This document shows positions 6,865 to 7,229 of a stretch of DNA of 7,229 bases, in pieces. Location: the NCBI GenBank assembly GCA_012518765.1, contig JAAYRN010000308.1:1-7229 (forward strand), written 5' to 3'. A model generated the notes under the pieces. The model worked only from the letters and a program-made list of their open reading frames with translations, was not told the DNA's origin and did not search any database. Source of the stretch: Bacteroidales bacterium. GTDB taxonomy: Bacteria > Bacteroidota > Bacteroidia > Bacteroidales > WCHB1-69. The position numbers and the translations under genes were made by a program. The number at the start of each line of letters is the position of its first letter. Position 1 is the first letter of the stretch.

Positions 6865-7229
6865 ATGTTACTACAAGCATCTGAAATGCCGCTACAAGCC
6901 AACGGAAGTGTATATCATTTAAATATACATCCTGAAGAATTGGCTACCAATATACTTTTAGTTGGAGACCCTGGTAGAGTAGCACTTGTGTCCTCTTTTT
7001 TTGACACTATAGAAGTGAAAAAACAAAATCGTGAAATTATAACCCATACAGGGACTTACAAAGGAAAACGCATAAGCGTACTTTCAACGGGCATGGGAAC
7101 CGACAATATCGACATAGTTATCAACGAATTAGACGCTTTGGTAAATATTGATTTAAAGCAAAGAAAAATAAAAGAAACATTAACATCTCTAAACATCATA
7201 CGCATAGGAACTTGTGGAGGTTTACAAAA
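6865..7229 (+). CDS. Nucleoside phosphorylase (uridine/purine, PNP_UDP_1 family), 5' part only
   Basis: The first 121 residues are present before the window ends in frame; the family is normally about 250-290 residues, so roughly half is missing. These enzymes split nucleosides with phosphate into base and ribose-1-phosphate in the cytoplasm for salvage. Visible motifs are GDPGR at 34-38, NRE at 55-57 (R56), STGMGTDN at 74-81 and RIGTCGGLQ at 113-121. R38, R56, R113 and T116 line up with the phosphate- and ribose-binding residues R30, R48, R91 and T94 of E. coli uridine phosphorylase as I recall them. A lysine-rich stretch at 94-108 just before the RIGTCGG strand looks like an insertion relative to E. 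coli Udp. Base specificity is set by the missing half, so uridine versus purine preference cannot be decided. The start follows the rsgA stop by 18 bases. Confidence 0.9.
   Translation, partial: MLLQASEMPLQANGSVYHLNIHPEELATNILLVGDPGRVALVSSFFDTIEVKKQNREIITHTGTYKGKRISVLSTGMGTDNIDIVINELDALVNIDLKQRKIKETLTSLNIIRIGTCGGLQ

Larger units (their letters stand above)
1543..7229 (+). other. Putative five-gene operon (M6 protease, C40 peptidase, YitT, rsgA, nucleoside phosphorylase)
   Basis: Five same-strand genes have gaps of 3, 15, 30 and 18 bases, no stem-loop followed by a T-run in any gap and no good internal promoter. The only supported promoter is at 1488-1495. Co-transcription is inferred from spacing; the 3' end lies outside the window. 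The 30-base gap before rsgA is the likeliest place for a weak internal promoter. Confidence 0.65.

Noticed and set aside
1..7229. Mobile element, phage, CRISPR or defence system
   Set aside because: No transposase, integrase, direct-repeat array, terminal repeats or tRNA were seen, and base composition looks even across all six genes.

Overview
This window looks like chromosomal DNA from a low-GC member of the Bacteroidota, probably Bacteroidales-like. Four observations point there. One gene ends in a type A (Por/T9SS) C-terminal sorting domain. Good matches to the Bacteroidota -7 promoter consensus TAnnTTTG lie in the only real intergenic gap. Start codons are preceded by A/T-rich leaders without a clear Shine-Dalgarno sequence. 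The protein families found (M6 protease with a BACON-like domain, a YkfC-like C40 peptidase, YitT, RsgA, a nucleoside phosphorylase) are all familiar in that phylum. The genus cannot be read from the sequence.

Layout: bases 1-1431, minus strand, encode the first 477 residues of a zinc peptidase of family M49 (dipeptidyl-peptidase III type) with a lipoprotein signal; its C-terminus lies beyond the left edge. A 111-base divergent intergenic region (1432-1542) follows. It holds a perfect 9-base inverted repeat whose two arms are the candidate -7 boxes for the leftward and rightward genes. From 1543 to the right edge, five plus-strand genes follow with gaps of 3, 15, 30 and 18 bases, so they probably form one operon: a secreted M6-type metalloprotease, a cytoplasmic YkfC-like NlpC/P60 peptidase, a YitT-family membrane protein, the ribosome-assembly GTPase RsgA, and the first 121 residues of a uridine/purine nucleoside phosphorylase cut by the window end.

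How the genes may work together (inference): the M6 protease would cut proteins outside the cell, the M49 lipoprotein would release dipeptides at the cell envelope, and the C40 enzyme would process cell-wall peptides in the cytoplasm. That suggests peptide scavenging and recycling spread over three compartments, with the two metalloproteases controlled from one shared promoter region. The last two operon genes concern ribosome maturation and nucleoside salvage and have no obvious mechanistic link to proteolysis. I saw no mobile element, CRISPR array, tRNA, rRNA or frank pseudogene. Most of the window is ordinary core-type gene content. The more unusual points are the M49 active-site variant, an unassigned domain in the M6 protein and the symmetric divergent promoter.
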